A stretch of 33,834 bases of DNA, taken from Nitrospirota bacterium. Its GTDB lineage: Bacteria; Nitrospirota_A; Leptospirillia; Leptospirillales; Leptospirillaceae. Position numbers and translations under genes: made by a program. The stretch is from the NCBI GenBank assembly GCA_021838585.1, contig JAKCDE010000012.1, positions 1 to 33,834 on the forward strand, written 5' to 3'. Shown piece by piece: positions 17,078-24,048 of the stretch (positions are counted from its first letter, which is position 1; every line of letters begins with the position of its first letter). A model generated the notes under the pieces. The model searched no databases. It saw only the letters and a program-made list of their open reading frames with translations, and was not told the DNA's origin.

Positions 17078-17775
17078 GAGGCCTCCTTGACTTCCTTGAG
17101 AAGATTCTGGAGATAGGAGCGTTTTTCGAGTCGTTCCGACAGGATGTCGAGGGCCTTTGAAAGCGTGTCGCCCTCTTTGTCGGCGCTTTCGATCAACGCA
17201 TCGATTTCCTCAAATGAATGGAAAATGTCCCGTTCGATCGGGTCGATCACCGTCCGGAGACGCTGCTCGGCGGCGGCCGGTCCCTGGCTCGAAAGCAGGG
17301 AGTCCCGCTCCTCCTTCAGATCCATGATTTCCATGAGGGCGGTGGAGGAAAGGACGGCCTTTCTGTTGGGGCGAGCCGGCTTGCCCTTCACGTGCCCGAT
17401 GAAATAATGCGCCCGGAGAAAGGGATCCCGGAGGGTCCGGAAGGCCAAATTGACCAGGGACGCGTTTCCCAGAGTGATGGACTGCTCCTTTTCCGAGTCT
17501 TCCACATGGTGGTCCGGATGGAAGGTCCGGCTTTTTTCGTGGTAGGCGGCGACAAGGAGTCTCGGGTCGAGCGCAAGACGCACCGGAAGGCCCAGAATGC
17601 TGTAATAGTCCCTTTCAGGGCCGAAAGGCTGGACACGGACGCACGAAGGGCACACGTCCTCGTCACCGACGTTTTTTTCGCAATTCCAGCACACCGAGTG
17701 GCTGTGCTCCCGGTTGTCCGGGTGCAAAAGCTTGGCCTGGGATCGGTTTTTTTCCGCAGTTCCGGTGTCAGACAT
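17074..17775 (-). CDS. hscB: J-domain co-chaperone HscB with N-terminal zinc finger
   Basis: HscB brings IscU to HscA and stimulates its ATPase. The J domain starts at about residue 56 (DYYSILGLP) and has the HPD tripeptide at 86-88 (FHPDHH). The C-terminal three-helix IscU-binding domain follows. At 233 residues it is longer than E. coli HscB (171) because of an N-terminal extension with four cysteines, CWNC (29-32) and CPSC (42-45). This resembles the tetracysteine zinc-binding finger of eukaryotic HSCB/HSC20. The stop overlaps the hscA start. It follows iscA after an 87-base gap containing a hairpin. Confidence 0.94.
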   Translation of the reverse strand: MSDTGTAEKNRSQAKLLHPDNREHSHSVCWNCEKNVGDEDVCPSCVRVQPFGPERDYYSILGLPVRLALDPRLLVAAYHEKSRTFHPDHHVEDSEKEQSITLGNASLVNLAFRTLRDPFLRAHYFIGHVKGKPARPNRKAVLSSTALMEIMDLKEERDSLLSSQGPAAAEQRLRTVIDPIERDIFHSFEEIDALIESADKEGDTLSKALDILSERLEKRSYLQNLLKEVKEAS

Positions 17776-17793
17776 CAGATTCTCCTGAAGTCA

Positions 17794-17820
17794 AAAGAGG
17801 GAGAGCGTTTCTCTCCCTCC
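17794..17820 (-). terminator. Hairpin between iscA and hscB, possible attenuator
   Basis: A perfect 9-bp stem (GAGGGAGAG and CTCTCCCTC, 17798-17820) with a five-base loop is followed on the minus strand by TTTTG. It resembles a leaky terminator inside the isc operon. It could reduce chaperone-gene expression relative to iscRSUA, or it could be an mRNA-processing element. Confidence 0.55.
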
Positions 17821-17862
17821 TTCGACGCATCTTTCATTGCATTGAGGACTTTTGATCGGCAA

Positions 17863-18192
17863 TCAGGCCGAGAAGGAAGAGCCGCACCCGCAACTGTGGC
17901 TGGCGTTGGGGTTGTCGAACTTGAACCCTCCTCCCATCAGGCCTCCCCCGACGTAGTCGAGGGTCGAGCCGTCGAGATAGACCTTGCTTTTGGGATCGAG
18001 CACGATCCGGATGTCCCGTGGCCCGTCGATCACCTCGTCGAATTCCTGGGGAGCCTCCTCGAGCTTGATGAGGTAGGAAAGGCCGGAGCAGCCCCCCCCT
18101 TCAATGCCCAGGCGAAGGAAGTGGGATTCCTTGTTCTGGTTTTTCTTGAGACGCACCACTTCGCTTGCGGCCGCTTCTGTCATCTGAATCAT
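17863..18192 (-). CDS. iscA: A-type Fe-S carrier IscA
   Basis: IscA is an A-type carrier that accepts clusters or iron and passes them to apo-proteins. The 109-residue protein has the three conserved cysteines at 35 (GGGCSGLSY), 101 and 103 (SHSCGCGSSF). The ATG at 18192 follows GGGGGGA and gives the family length; a longer upstream open frame overlaps iscU and is not real. It lies 14 bases after the iscU stop. Confidence 0.96.
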   Translation of the reverse strand: MIQMTEAAASEVVRLKKNQNKESHFLRLGIEGGGCSGLSYLIKLEEAPQEFDEVIDGPRDIRIVLDPKSKVYLDGSTLDYVGGGLMGGGFKFDNPNASHSCGCGSSFSA

Positions 18193-18206
18193 GGATTTCC
18201 CCCCTC

Positions 18207-18596
18207 TCAGGCGTGTTGTTCCTTCTTCTTCTGGTAATCCGAAATCGCTCCCTTGATGGCGTCTTCCGCCAGGACCGAACAGTGCAGCTTGACGGGAGGC
18301 AGATTGAGCTCTTTCGCGATTTCGGTGTTCTTGATCTTGAGAGCGTCTTCGACCGTCTTTCCCTTGACCCATTCCGTGGCCAGGGAGCTCGAGGCGATCG
18401 CCGATCCGCAACCGAAGGTCTTGAACCGGGCTTCTTCGATCACCCCCTCATCGTTGATTTTCAGTTGAAGCTTCATCACGTCCCCGCATTCGGGGGCTCC
18501 GACGATTCCCGTTCCGACATTCTCTTCCGTCTTTTCGAAAGATCCCATGTTCCTCGGATTGTTGTAATGATCGATCACCTTGTCGCTGTATGCCAT
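18207..18596 (-). CDS. iscU: Fe-S cluster scaffold protein IscU
   Basis: IscU is the scaffold on which [2Fe-2S] and [4Fe-4S] clusters are built. The 129-residue protein has the ligand cysteines 37 (PECGD, with Asp39), 63 (FGCGSA) and 106 (LHCSVLAEDAI), and the HscA-recognition motif LPPVK at 99-103. All active residues are intact, in contrast to the neighbouring IscS. The 98-base gap from iscS contains a small TCACC/GGTGA hairpin. Confidence 0.97.
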   Translation of the reverse strand: MAYSDKVIDHYNNPRNMGSFEKTEENVGTGIVGAPECGDVMKLQLKINDEGVIEEARFKTFGCGSAIASSSLATEWVKGKTVEDALKIKNTEIAKELNLPPVKLHCSVLAEDAIKGAISDYQKKKEQHA

Positions 18597-18694
18597 CGTG
18601 CCGCTCCCTCATCCTTAATGAGTCTTATGTGTGTGTGCGAAGTTCCTGTCCCGTCGATCACCTTGTGCGGTGACACTGCCCGGAAAGCCGACGA

Positions 18695-19903
18695 TCAGTG
18701 GGGACTCCACTGAACGCTCTTCAGATCGATCCCCTCCTTGGCCATTTCATAGAGGGGCGACATCTCGCGGAGTTTCTCGACCGCCTTGCGGACGCTCTGG
18801 ATGACCGCCTCGATTTCCTCCATGGTGTTGAAACGACCCACCGAAAATCGGATGGAGGAGTGCGCCAGGTCCGTTCCGACCCCCAGGGACTTCAGGACGT
18901 ATGAGGGCTCGAGTGTCGCCGAGGTGCAGGCCGATCCCGAGGAAAGGGCAATTTCGCGAAGTCCCATGAGCAGGGCCTCGCCCTCCACGAAGGCGAAGGA
19001 AAGATTGCTCACGGCAGGGCTCCGGTGCTTCCTGCTTCCGTTGACCTCCACATACTCGATCGCCTCGAGGATTCCGTTTTCGAGACGGTCCCGCAAGGCT
19101 TTCCGGTGGGCGATTTCGGAGGCCAGATTCTCCCGGATGATCCGGCAGGCGGCCCCGAATCCGACAATCCCCGGCGTATTGAGCGTTCCCGATCTGAAGC
19201 CACGCTCATGCCCTCCTCCCTCGATTTGCGGAGAAAGCCTCACTCTCGGTTTTCTGCGGACATAGAGAGCTCCCACGCCCTTCGGGCCGTGGATCAGATG
19301 GGCGTTGAGGGTGAGCAGGTCGACATTCAGGACGTTGACGTCGAGGGCCATCACACCGGCCGCATAGGCGGCATTGGTGTGGAAAAGAACCCCTTTTTCC
19401 CGGGTGATCGCTCCGATTTCCGCGATCGGCTGGACCGTTCCCACCTCGTGGTTGACCGTCATGATCGATACCAGGATCGTATCTGGGCGGATCGCCGACC
19501 GGACCGCTTCCGGGTCGACCCGACCGGTCCGGTCGACGGGAAGAACCGTCACCACAAAGCCCTGGGCCTCAAGAGACCGGACAGGGTCGAGGACGGAGCG
19601 GATTTCCGTTTCGGCGGTGATGATGTGGTTCCCCTTCTCCCGGTACATGCCGGCCACCCCCTTGATGGCCAGATTGTCCGATTCCGTCATTCCCGAGGTA
19701 AAAATGATTTCCTTGGGATCGGCCCCGATGAGGGCAGCCACCTCTTCGCGCCCCTTTTCGCACAACTCTTCGGCCCGCCATCCGAAGGCGTGGTTCCGGG
19801 AGCTGGGGTTGCCGTACGCCTCGGTAAAGGCAGGAAGCATCGCTTCCACGACGCGCGGATCAACCCTTGTGGTGGAGTGGTTGTCCAAATAGACTTGATC
19901 CAT
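18695..19903 (-). CDS. iscS: IscS homologue lacking the PLP-binding lysine (putative pseudo-desulfurase)
   Basis: The 402-residue protein is collinear with IscS cysteine desulfurase. It keeps the persulfide loop SSGSACTSATLEPSYVL (Cys326), Thr73, His202, Thr240, the RFSVGRF arginine and the C-terminal IscU-binding tail (SPLYEMAKEGIDL). The cofactor site is dismantled. By alignment to E. coli IscS from memory, His104 is Ile101, Asn155 is His152, Asp180 is Asn177, Gln183 is Tyr180, Ser203 is Asn200, and the Schiff-base Lys206 is Leu203 (CTG codon, 19295-19297). Ordinary PLP-dependent cysteine desulfuration should therefore be impossible. It may act as a docking platform and persulfide relay. 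Archaeoglobus fulgidus IscS, which also lacks the lysine, is a precedent as I recall it. The ATG follows AAAGGAG. The gene overlaps the iscR end by 44 bases. Confidence 0.93.
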   Translation of the reverse strand: MDQVYLDNHSTTRVDPRVVEAMLPAFTEAYGNPSSRNHAFGWRAEELCEKGREEVAALIGADPKEIIFTSGMTESDNLAIKGVAGMYREKGNHIITAETEIRSVLDPVRSLEAQGFVVTVLPVDRTGRVDPEAVRSAIRPDTILVSIMTVNHEVGTVQPIAEIGAITREKGVLFHTNAAYAAGVMALDVNVLNVDLLTLNAHLIHGPKGVGALYVRRKPRVRLSPQIEGGGHERGFRSGTLNTPGIVGFGAACRIIRENLASEIAHRKALRDRLENGILEAIEYVEVNGSRKHRSPAVSNLSFAFVEGEALLMGLREIALSSGSACTSATLEPSYVLKSLGVGTDLAHSSIRFSVGRFNTMEEIEAVIQSVRKAVEKLREMSPLYEMAKEGIDLKSVQWSPH

Positions 19904-20333
19904 CGGTGACTCCTTTCAGAACGGCCGGCTCCTGTCCCAACTCCCGGATCGAGAGGGCTTCGAGAAACCATAGGATATTGTTTTGGAGTTTTTCCAGCGG
20001 GGACCGGATGTCGCACTGGCCTCTCTGCTGGCATGATTTGTCAGTTCCATCCGAACAGCTGACGATCCCGACCGGCCCTTCGACTGCCACCAGAACCTTG
20101 AGGACGGAAATCTCTTCTGCCGGAAGCTTCAGGGAATATCCCCCCTTCGGGGCATTGTGGCTCTGAATCAGGCCAGACTTGGACAGCTTTTGCATCACCT
20201 TTGCCAGAATCTCTGGAGGAATGCTGTACAATGCTGCGATATCCCGGACATTCGATATCCCGCCCTCTTCGGTCTTGGCCATGAGGTTCAAGGCCAGGAG
20301 GGCATAATCGACTTTCTTTGTCAGTTTGAGCAT
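19860..20333 (-). CDS. iscR: Rrf2-family Fe-S-sensing regulator IscR
   Basis: IscR is a [2Fe-2S] transcription regulator that controls isc expression according to cluster status. The 157-residue protein has an N-terminal winged helix (KLTKKVDYALLALNLMA; recognition region about residues 28-65, including KGGYSL). The three cluster cysteines are 93, 101 and 107. As first gene of the operon, with a dyad at its own promoter, it probably autoregulates. Its 3' end overlaps the iscS start by 44 bases. Confidence 0.95.
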   Translation of the reverse strand: MLKLTKKVDYALLALNLMAKTEEGGISNVRDIAALYSIPPEILAKVMQKLSKSGLIQSHNAPKGGYSLKLPAEEISVLKVLVAVEGPVGIVSCSDGTDKSCQQRGQCDIRSPLEKLQNNILWFLEALSIRELGQEPAVLKGVTDGSSLFGQPLHHKG

Positions 20334-20350
20334 CGAATTCTCCGACCTGA

Positions 20351-20408
20351 TTTATCGCAGACCATTTTAGTCTGTAATCAATATATCAGGGGAGGAGGGG
20401 ACCGTCAA
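20351..20408 (-). promoter_or_regulatory. iscR operon promoter and overlapping operator-like dyad
   Basis: On the minus strand, TTGACG (20403-20408), a 17-base spacer and TATATT (20380-20385) form a strong sigma-70 promoter. An imperfect dyad of 14-base arms (20351-20364 and 20368-20381, 10 of 14 matching; core CAGACTA/TGGTCTG) covers the -10 edge and the transcription start. This is a good candidate for IscR autoregulation. A second, perfect dyad (GGTCGG-GAAT-CCGACC, 20414-20429) lies just upstream of the -35 box. Confidence 0.72.
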
Positions 20409-20438
20409 GGGGAGGTCGGGAATCCGACCGTTCCTGTT

Positions 20439-21422
20439 TTAGCCTGGAGGGGCGGATTGGCTCCAGAGCGTATCGAAGACTTTCTGTGAGGCGTGTATTC
20501 GTCCCTGGGAAAGAATGTTGGCCAGCATATGCATCTGGCTTCCTCCATCCGGAGAGAGCGAACCCCATCCTCCGGACCCATAGAGAAGGATGCGTCGGTC
20601 GAAGAGGGCCATGGGGCGAATATAGGAGGGAAGATGGTCAGGAAGAATCCGGACCGGGACATGAGCCGTTGCCAGCGCCAGAATCTCTGAATGATAGCGG
20701 GCGGCCGCGTCCGGGGTGACGAGCACGCGCACGGGGAGGCCCTTCTGCTGGGCCGTCTTGAGGGCCTGGACCAGACGGTAGGAGTGCGGAAGACCGAAAA
20801 GAAGAAGGTCTGCCCGATGTCTGGCCGAAAGAATCTGTTCGGAGAGGAATGTCCGCGCGAAGGGGCCTCGCCCGATGGCGCGGTGACCCTGTGAGCTCAT
20901 GCCGACGCCCACCCCGAGAATGGACCCTACGAGAACGACGATCAGAAGGGATTGACGTTCGAAGGGAGAAAAGATATAGGTCGTTTTTCTCGAACGCGGA
21001 GGGACATGTTCGAGAAAGAGCACTCCTTTTCCGAGCAGGAAGATGAAGACGAATCCTCCGGCAAAGCCGATGATGGGCCAGGCGGTGTCGGAGAAGGTGG
21101 CGTAAAAGTAGACAAGACCGCCGAGAATGGCTGGACCAAAGTAGGCAAGGCTCTCCTGAAAGCGTTTTGCTTCAGCGCGTCCGAGCCATCGACGGGAGAG
21201 GCCGTAGTGAACAAGGGAGAATATGGTGAAGATCCCCATGCCGATGCCCACATCCATGAGCCCTGTCTGCTGGTCCGACATCGCTCCCCCGACCAGCCCC
21301 ATCAGAAAAGCCACAAGGCCGAAGATCTGACCCGATACGGCCCCCATCAGAGCTGCCGAGAATTTTTCGTTCTTGTCCTCGATCTCCGGATCGATGATCC
21401 GGAGGGATGGGTCAGCGGTCAC
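20439..21422 (-). CDS. Polytopic membrane protein with degenerate PLD-like C-terminal domain
   Basis: The 327-residue protein has about five transmembrane helices in residues 25-185 and then a soluble C-terminal domain. That domain resembles half a phospholipase D/transphosphatidylase fold: a Rossmann-like stretch with LPVRVLVTPDAAARYH, then ALFDRRILLYGSGGWGSL, where the HxKxxxxD motif would be expected. The His and Lys are not present, so hydrolase activity is unlikely. The start is GTG at 21422, overlapping the preceding gene, with AAAGGA about ten bases upstream. It is the last of three overlapping genes beginning with the CorC-family gene. The specific function is unknown. Confidence 0.75.
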   Translation of the reverse strand: MTADPSLRIIDPEIEDKNEKFSAALMGAVSGQIFGLVAFLMGLVGGAMSDQQTGLMDVGIGMGIFTIFSLVHYGLSRRWLGRAEAKRFQESLAYFGPAILGGLVYFYATFSDTAWPIIGFAGGFVFIFLLGKGVLFLEHVPPRSRKTTYIFSPFERQSLLIVVLVGSILGVGVGMSSQGHRAIGRGPFARTFLSEQILSARHRADLLLFGLPHSYRLVQALKTAQQKGLPVRVLVTPDAAARYHSEILALATAHVPVRILPDHLPSYIRPMALFDRRILLYGSGGWGSLSPDGGSQMHMLANILSQGRIHASQKVFDTLWSQSAPPG

Positions 21423-22008
21423 CTTTGATCGATCCTTTGCTGGAGGATGGAGGAGCGGAAGGGGAGAGCCCTGTCAGGGAGACGGACATCATGTGGTACT
21501 GTCCGGCAAAGCGCTCTCCAACGAAGAGGGAGAGGGTGACAGGATAGGAGGCGGGCCTTCCGGGAAAGGTCAGGAGGGTTCGAAAAGTTTCTCCTCCGGC
21601 AAAGTGATGGTCCGCCGGAAACTCCGCCGTTCCCAGAAGGAGATTTCCGTTTTTGTCCACCAGGCTGGGAGGCTCATACGCCCCGACCTGGTAGTCGTTA
21701 TATTCGGGATGGCGGTGAAATCGGATCAGAAGATCGATATAGGTCTTGCCGTCCTTTTCGAGAAGCTTCTCGGCGGTGAAGCCGATGACCTTGTTGTCGG
21801 AAACGGGTGCATAGGTATCGGAGTAGGCGAGTGGCGCCTGGGAGGCGTTGAGCGGTCCCGTGGTCATCTGGGCCGGAGGGGCCTGTCGTTCCGCGATTCC
21901 CCGGAAAAGATCCGCCACGAAGAGGCCGCCCGCGAGGCCGACGACGATCATGAGCCCGATGGGAGAAAAGAGAATTTTGGAAAGAGGGGAATCAAAGAGT
22001 TTTTTCAA
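21412..22008 (-). CDS. Membrane-anchored protein of unknown function
   Basis: The 198-residue product has a short cytoplasmic start, one transmembrane helix (about residues 15-35, FSPIGLMIVVGLAGGLFVA) and an extracytoplasmic domain. That domain is rich in beta-type sequence (KTYIDLLIRFHRHPEYNDYQ; ETFRTLLTFPGRPASYPVTL). It ends in a Ser/Pro-rich tail. I do not recognise the family. The start is TTG in TTGA, overlapping the corC stop, with a strong GGAGG six bases before it. The tight overlaps on both sides suggest that the three proteins work together. Confidence 0.78.
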   Translation of the reverse strand: MKKLFDSPLSKILFSPIGLMIVVGLAGGLFVADLFRGIAERQAPPAQMTTGPLNASQAPLAYSDTYAPVSDNKVIGFTAEKLLEKDGKTYIDLLIRFHRHPEYNDYQVGAYEPPSLVDKNGNLLLGTAEFPADHHFAGGETFRTLLTFPGRPASYPVTLSLFVGERFAGQYHMMSVSLTGLSPSAPPSSSKGSIKGDR

Positions 22009-23360
22009 GGGCGACCTCCGTTTGGGACTCGGGAGACCGTCTGACCCGAAGGGGGTTCCTGGGAGTCCAGAAACTCGACCTTCACGCGGGCGACCCGTTG
22101 CCGGTCGATCTCGACGACGGTCAGTTTCATGTTCTTGACGAAGAAGAATTCCCCGCCGCGGGGAATCGTCTGAAGCTGTGAGAGCACGAATCCCGCAAGG
22201 GTCTCGTAGTCTTCTCCCTCGGGAATCGGGATCCCGTAATCTTCCGACAGATCGCGCACCGACAGGGAGGCGTCCACGAGGTAGGACCCGTCACGGAGAC
22301 GCTCGACCGGCTTGGCGATCTCGTCCGATTCGTCCTCGATCTCGCCTACGATTTCCTCGAGGAGGTCCTCCATCGTCACGAGGCCGTCGAGGGCCCCGTA
22401 CTCGTTTAAAACGAGGGCGATCTGTGTCCGCCTCTTCTGCATCTCCTTCAGGATATGGGGAACCTTCATGGATTCCGGAACGAAATAGGGGGTGTGGAGG
22501 ATCCGCTCGATCCGGAAGGGGGAGCTCTCGGTCAGGATGTCGACCAGATCCTTGTAATAGAGGATTCCGACGACTTCATCGGTATCGCCCCGGAGGACCG
22601 GATACCGCGAGTAGCGGTGTTCCGAGAAGACCGCCTGGATGTCGGAGAGGCCCATTGTCGTCCGAAGGGTGACCATTCTGACCCGTGGCACCATCACTTC
22701 GCGAACCGAGATGTCCGTGAATTTGAAGACGCTCTGGATCAGATCCTGCTCGGTGCGATTGATGGTTCCGTGCTCACCCCCCTCTTTAAGGAGCAGTTCG
22801 AGTTCCTCCGGACTGATCGGATAGGAAGAAGGTCCGGGAGCGACGCGAAGGATTCGGAGGATCAGGCGGCTGGTCAGCGTCACGACACGCACCGGGATCA
22901 CGATGAGTTCAGAGAGGAGGAGGACGGGCCGGGCGAGACGGAGGGCGATGCGCTCGTTGTTCTGGATCGCAAGCGTTTTCGGGACGATTTCGCCAAGGAC
23001 CAGCATCCCGTAGACCTGGAGCAGGATGACGGCGAAGACGGCAAGAGGAAGCACGACGTGATGCTCTTTCAGGTCGACGAACATTGCGAGAATCGGTTTG
23101 AGCTTTTCGTAGGAGACGGTTCCGGTCGCACCGGACGCGAGGCCGGTGGAGAGGGTCATCATGACCTGGACGGTCGCAACGAACTGTTCCGGCTCTTTGC
23201 GGAGCTTCAGGAGCGCCCGGCTTTCAGGGGTTCCGGAACCGGAGAGCTGCTGGACGCGGGACAGCCTGAGGGAGATGATCGACAGCTCCGCCGCCGCGAG
23301 GATTGCATTGAAGAGAACAAGAACGGCTATGGCGAGGGCGTCAATCCAAAGGGGGGTCAT
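22005..23360 (-). CDS. CNNM/CorC (HlyC/TlyC) family membrane protein with CBS pair
   Basis: This is predicted to be an inner-membrane cation-transport protein of the CNNM/CorC type; members handle Mg2+ or affect efflux and stress tolerance. The 451-residue protein has a DUF21 transmembrane domain (about residues 1-180, beginning LAIAVLVLFNAILAAAELSI). A CBS-domain pair (about 200-330) contains REVMVPRVRMVTL and EYGALDGLVTMEDLLEEIVG. The CorC_HlyC domain (about 345-425) follows. It heads a three-gene set with overlapping stops and starts. No clear promoter was found upstream on this strand. Confidence 0.93.
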   Translation of the reverse strand: MTPLWIDALAIAVLVLFNAILAAAELSIISLRLSRVQQLSGSGTPESRALLKLRKEPEQFVATVQVMMTLSTGLASGATGTVSYEKLKPILAMFVDLKEHHVVLPLAVFAVILLQVYGMLVLGEIVPKTLAIQNNERIALRLARPVLLLSELIVIPVRVVTLTSRLILRILRVAPGPSSYPISPEELELLLKEGGEHGTINRTEQDLIQSVFKFTDISVREVMVPRVRMVTLRTTMGLSDIQAVFSEHRYSRYPVLRGDTDEVVGILYYKDLVDILTESSPFRIERILHTPYFVPESMKVPHILKEMQKRRTQIALVLNEYGALDGLVTMEDLLEEIVGEIEDESDEIAKPVERLRDGSYLVDASLSVRDLSEDYGIPIPEGEDYETLAGFVLSQLQTIPRGGEFFFVKNMKLTVVEIDRQRVARVKVEFLDSQEPPSGQTVSRVPNGGRP

Positions 23361-23691
23361 CGTTCCTGAATCCGGGGCCTGAATTCGGGGAATGGGGAAG
23401 GGAAGAAGCGGGCCCCTAACAGCGAATCTTCGCGGTCCGGGGAGGAGGAAAAGGTTCTGATGCAGCGCTCCTGGGTTGGCTCCCCACCGAGGTTCCGTTC
23501 CGGCCTCTCCCGCACGGGAGCGGAGCCGGATTCGGCGGATACCTCGCCCATCGCATCTGTCGTGGTCGCGGCGACGGGAGGGGGAAGGGATCGATCGGTT
23601 CTTGACAAGTGGACGCTTACTGCCTATATTGGGTATGCGTTGACGTTCTCATCATAAACTATTTTCCAGGAACTGAGCAAGGGGGCCAAAA
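23361..23691 (+). promoter_or_regulatory. Intergenic region with near-consensus promoter at 23602-23630
   Basis: The plus strand carries a perfect TTGACA (23602-23607), a 17-base spacer and TATATT (23625-23630), which should drive the 39-codon gene at 23692 with a leader of about 55 bases. The remainder is GC-rich. It includes an 83-codon minus-strand open frame that I do not accept as a gene. Confidence 0.8.
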
Positions 23692-23811
23692 ATGTACGAT
23701 GCTCACAAGTTGGTGGGTTCCAATCCGAGCTTTATGGGGTGGATGGGCTTTCTGACGATCGTCGCCGTCATCTTTGCGTGGGGATACGCGACCTCGACCA
23801 AGACCAAGTAG
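23692..23811 (+). CDS. Stand-alone single-span membrane micropeptide, 39 residues
   Basis: The ORF begins MYDAHKLVGSNPSFMGWMGF and continues into one hydrophobic helix (about residues 17-32, FLTIVAVIFAWGY). It ends in a basic tail with Lys37 and Lys39. It has an excellent ribosome-binding site (AAGGGGG), a near-consensus promoter upstream and a strong intrinsic terminator downstream, so it forms a complete monocistronic unit. This layout suggests high expression. I do not recognise the family; a small subunit of a respiratory or other membrane complex is one possibility. Confidence 0.78.
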   Translation: MYDAHKLVGSNPSFMGWMGFLTIVAVIFAWGYATSTKTK

Positions 23812-23835
23812 CTTTTTCCTTTTTTGATCCCTCGG

Positions 23836-23880
23836 GCCTGAAGGAGAGATCCCGTCTCCTTCAGGCTTTTTCTTTTTTTT
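23836..23880 (+). terminator. Strong rho-independent terminator
   Basis: A perfect 12-bp stem (GCCTGAAGGAGA and TCTCCTTCAGGC) with a seven-base loop is followed by a long T-rich run (TTTTTCTTTTTTTT). It ends the micropeptide transcript and insulates it from aprA. Confidence 0.95.
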
Positions 23881-23981
23881 CTCTCGATTCGTTCACCATT
23901 ATATTTTTTTAAATCCGAATTCATTCGCACTCCCTTAATGTCTTTGGGCGGCACGCTGGATTCCGCTCCGTTTCCACCTCC

Positions 23982-24011
23982 TTGACAAGGTCCCCTTTTT
24001 TATTATATGTT
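23982..24011 (+). promoter_or_regulatory. Candidate promoter of the aprA-aprB-sat operon
   Basis: TTGACA (23982-23987) is followed after 16-18 bases by overlapping -10 candidates, TATATG (24004-24009) or TATGTT (24006-24011), in a strongly AT-rich stretch that contrasts with the surrounding GC-rich DNA. The aprA start follows about 40 bases later with AAAGGAGGGG. No known riboswitch is visible between 23881 and 24048. Confidence 0.6.
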
Positions 24012-24048
24012 ATTTTATTAGTAATGTATTAAAATTAAAGGAGGGGTC

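Noticed and set aside
19295..19297. Sequencing error as the reason for the missing IscS lysine
   Set aside because: The Leu codon CTG differs from Lys codons at two or more bases, and five other cofactor-site residues are changed in a clean 402-codon frame, so a single read error cannot explain it.
23357..23608. 83-codon minus-strand open frame ending in an ATGA overlap with the corC-family gene
   Set aside because: It starts at TTG inside the opposite-strand promoter and has low-complexity Pro/Arg/Ser composition, so the overlap is probably chance. Conservation in relatives would reverse this.
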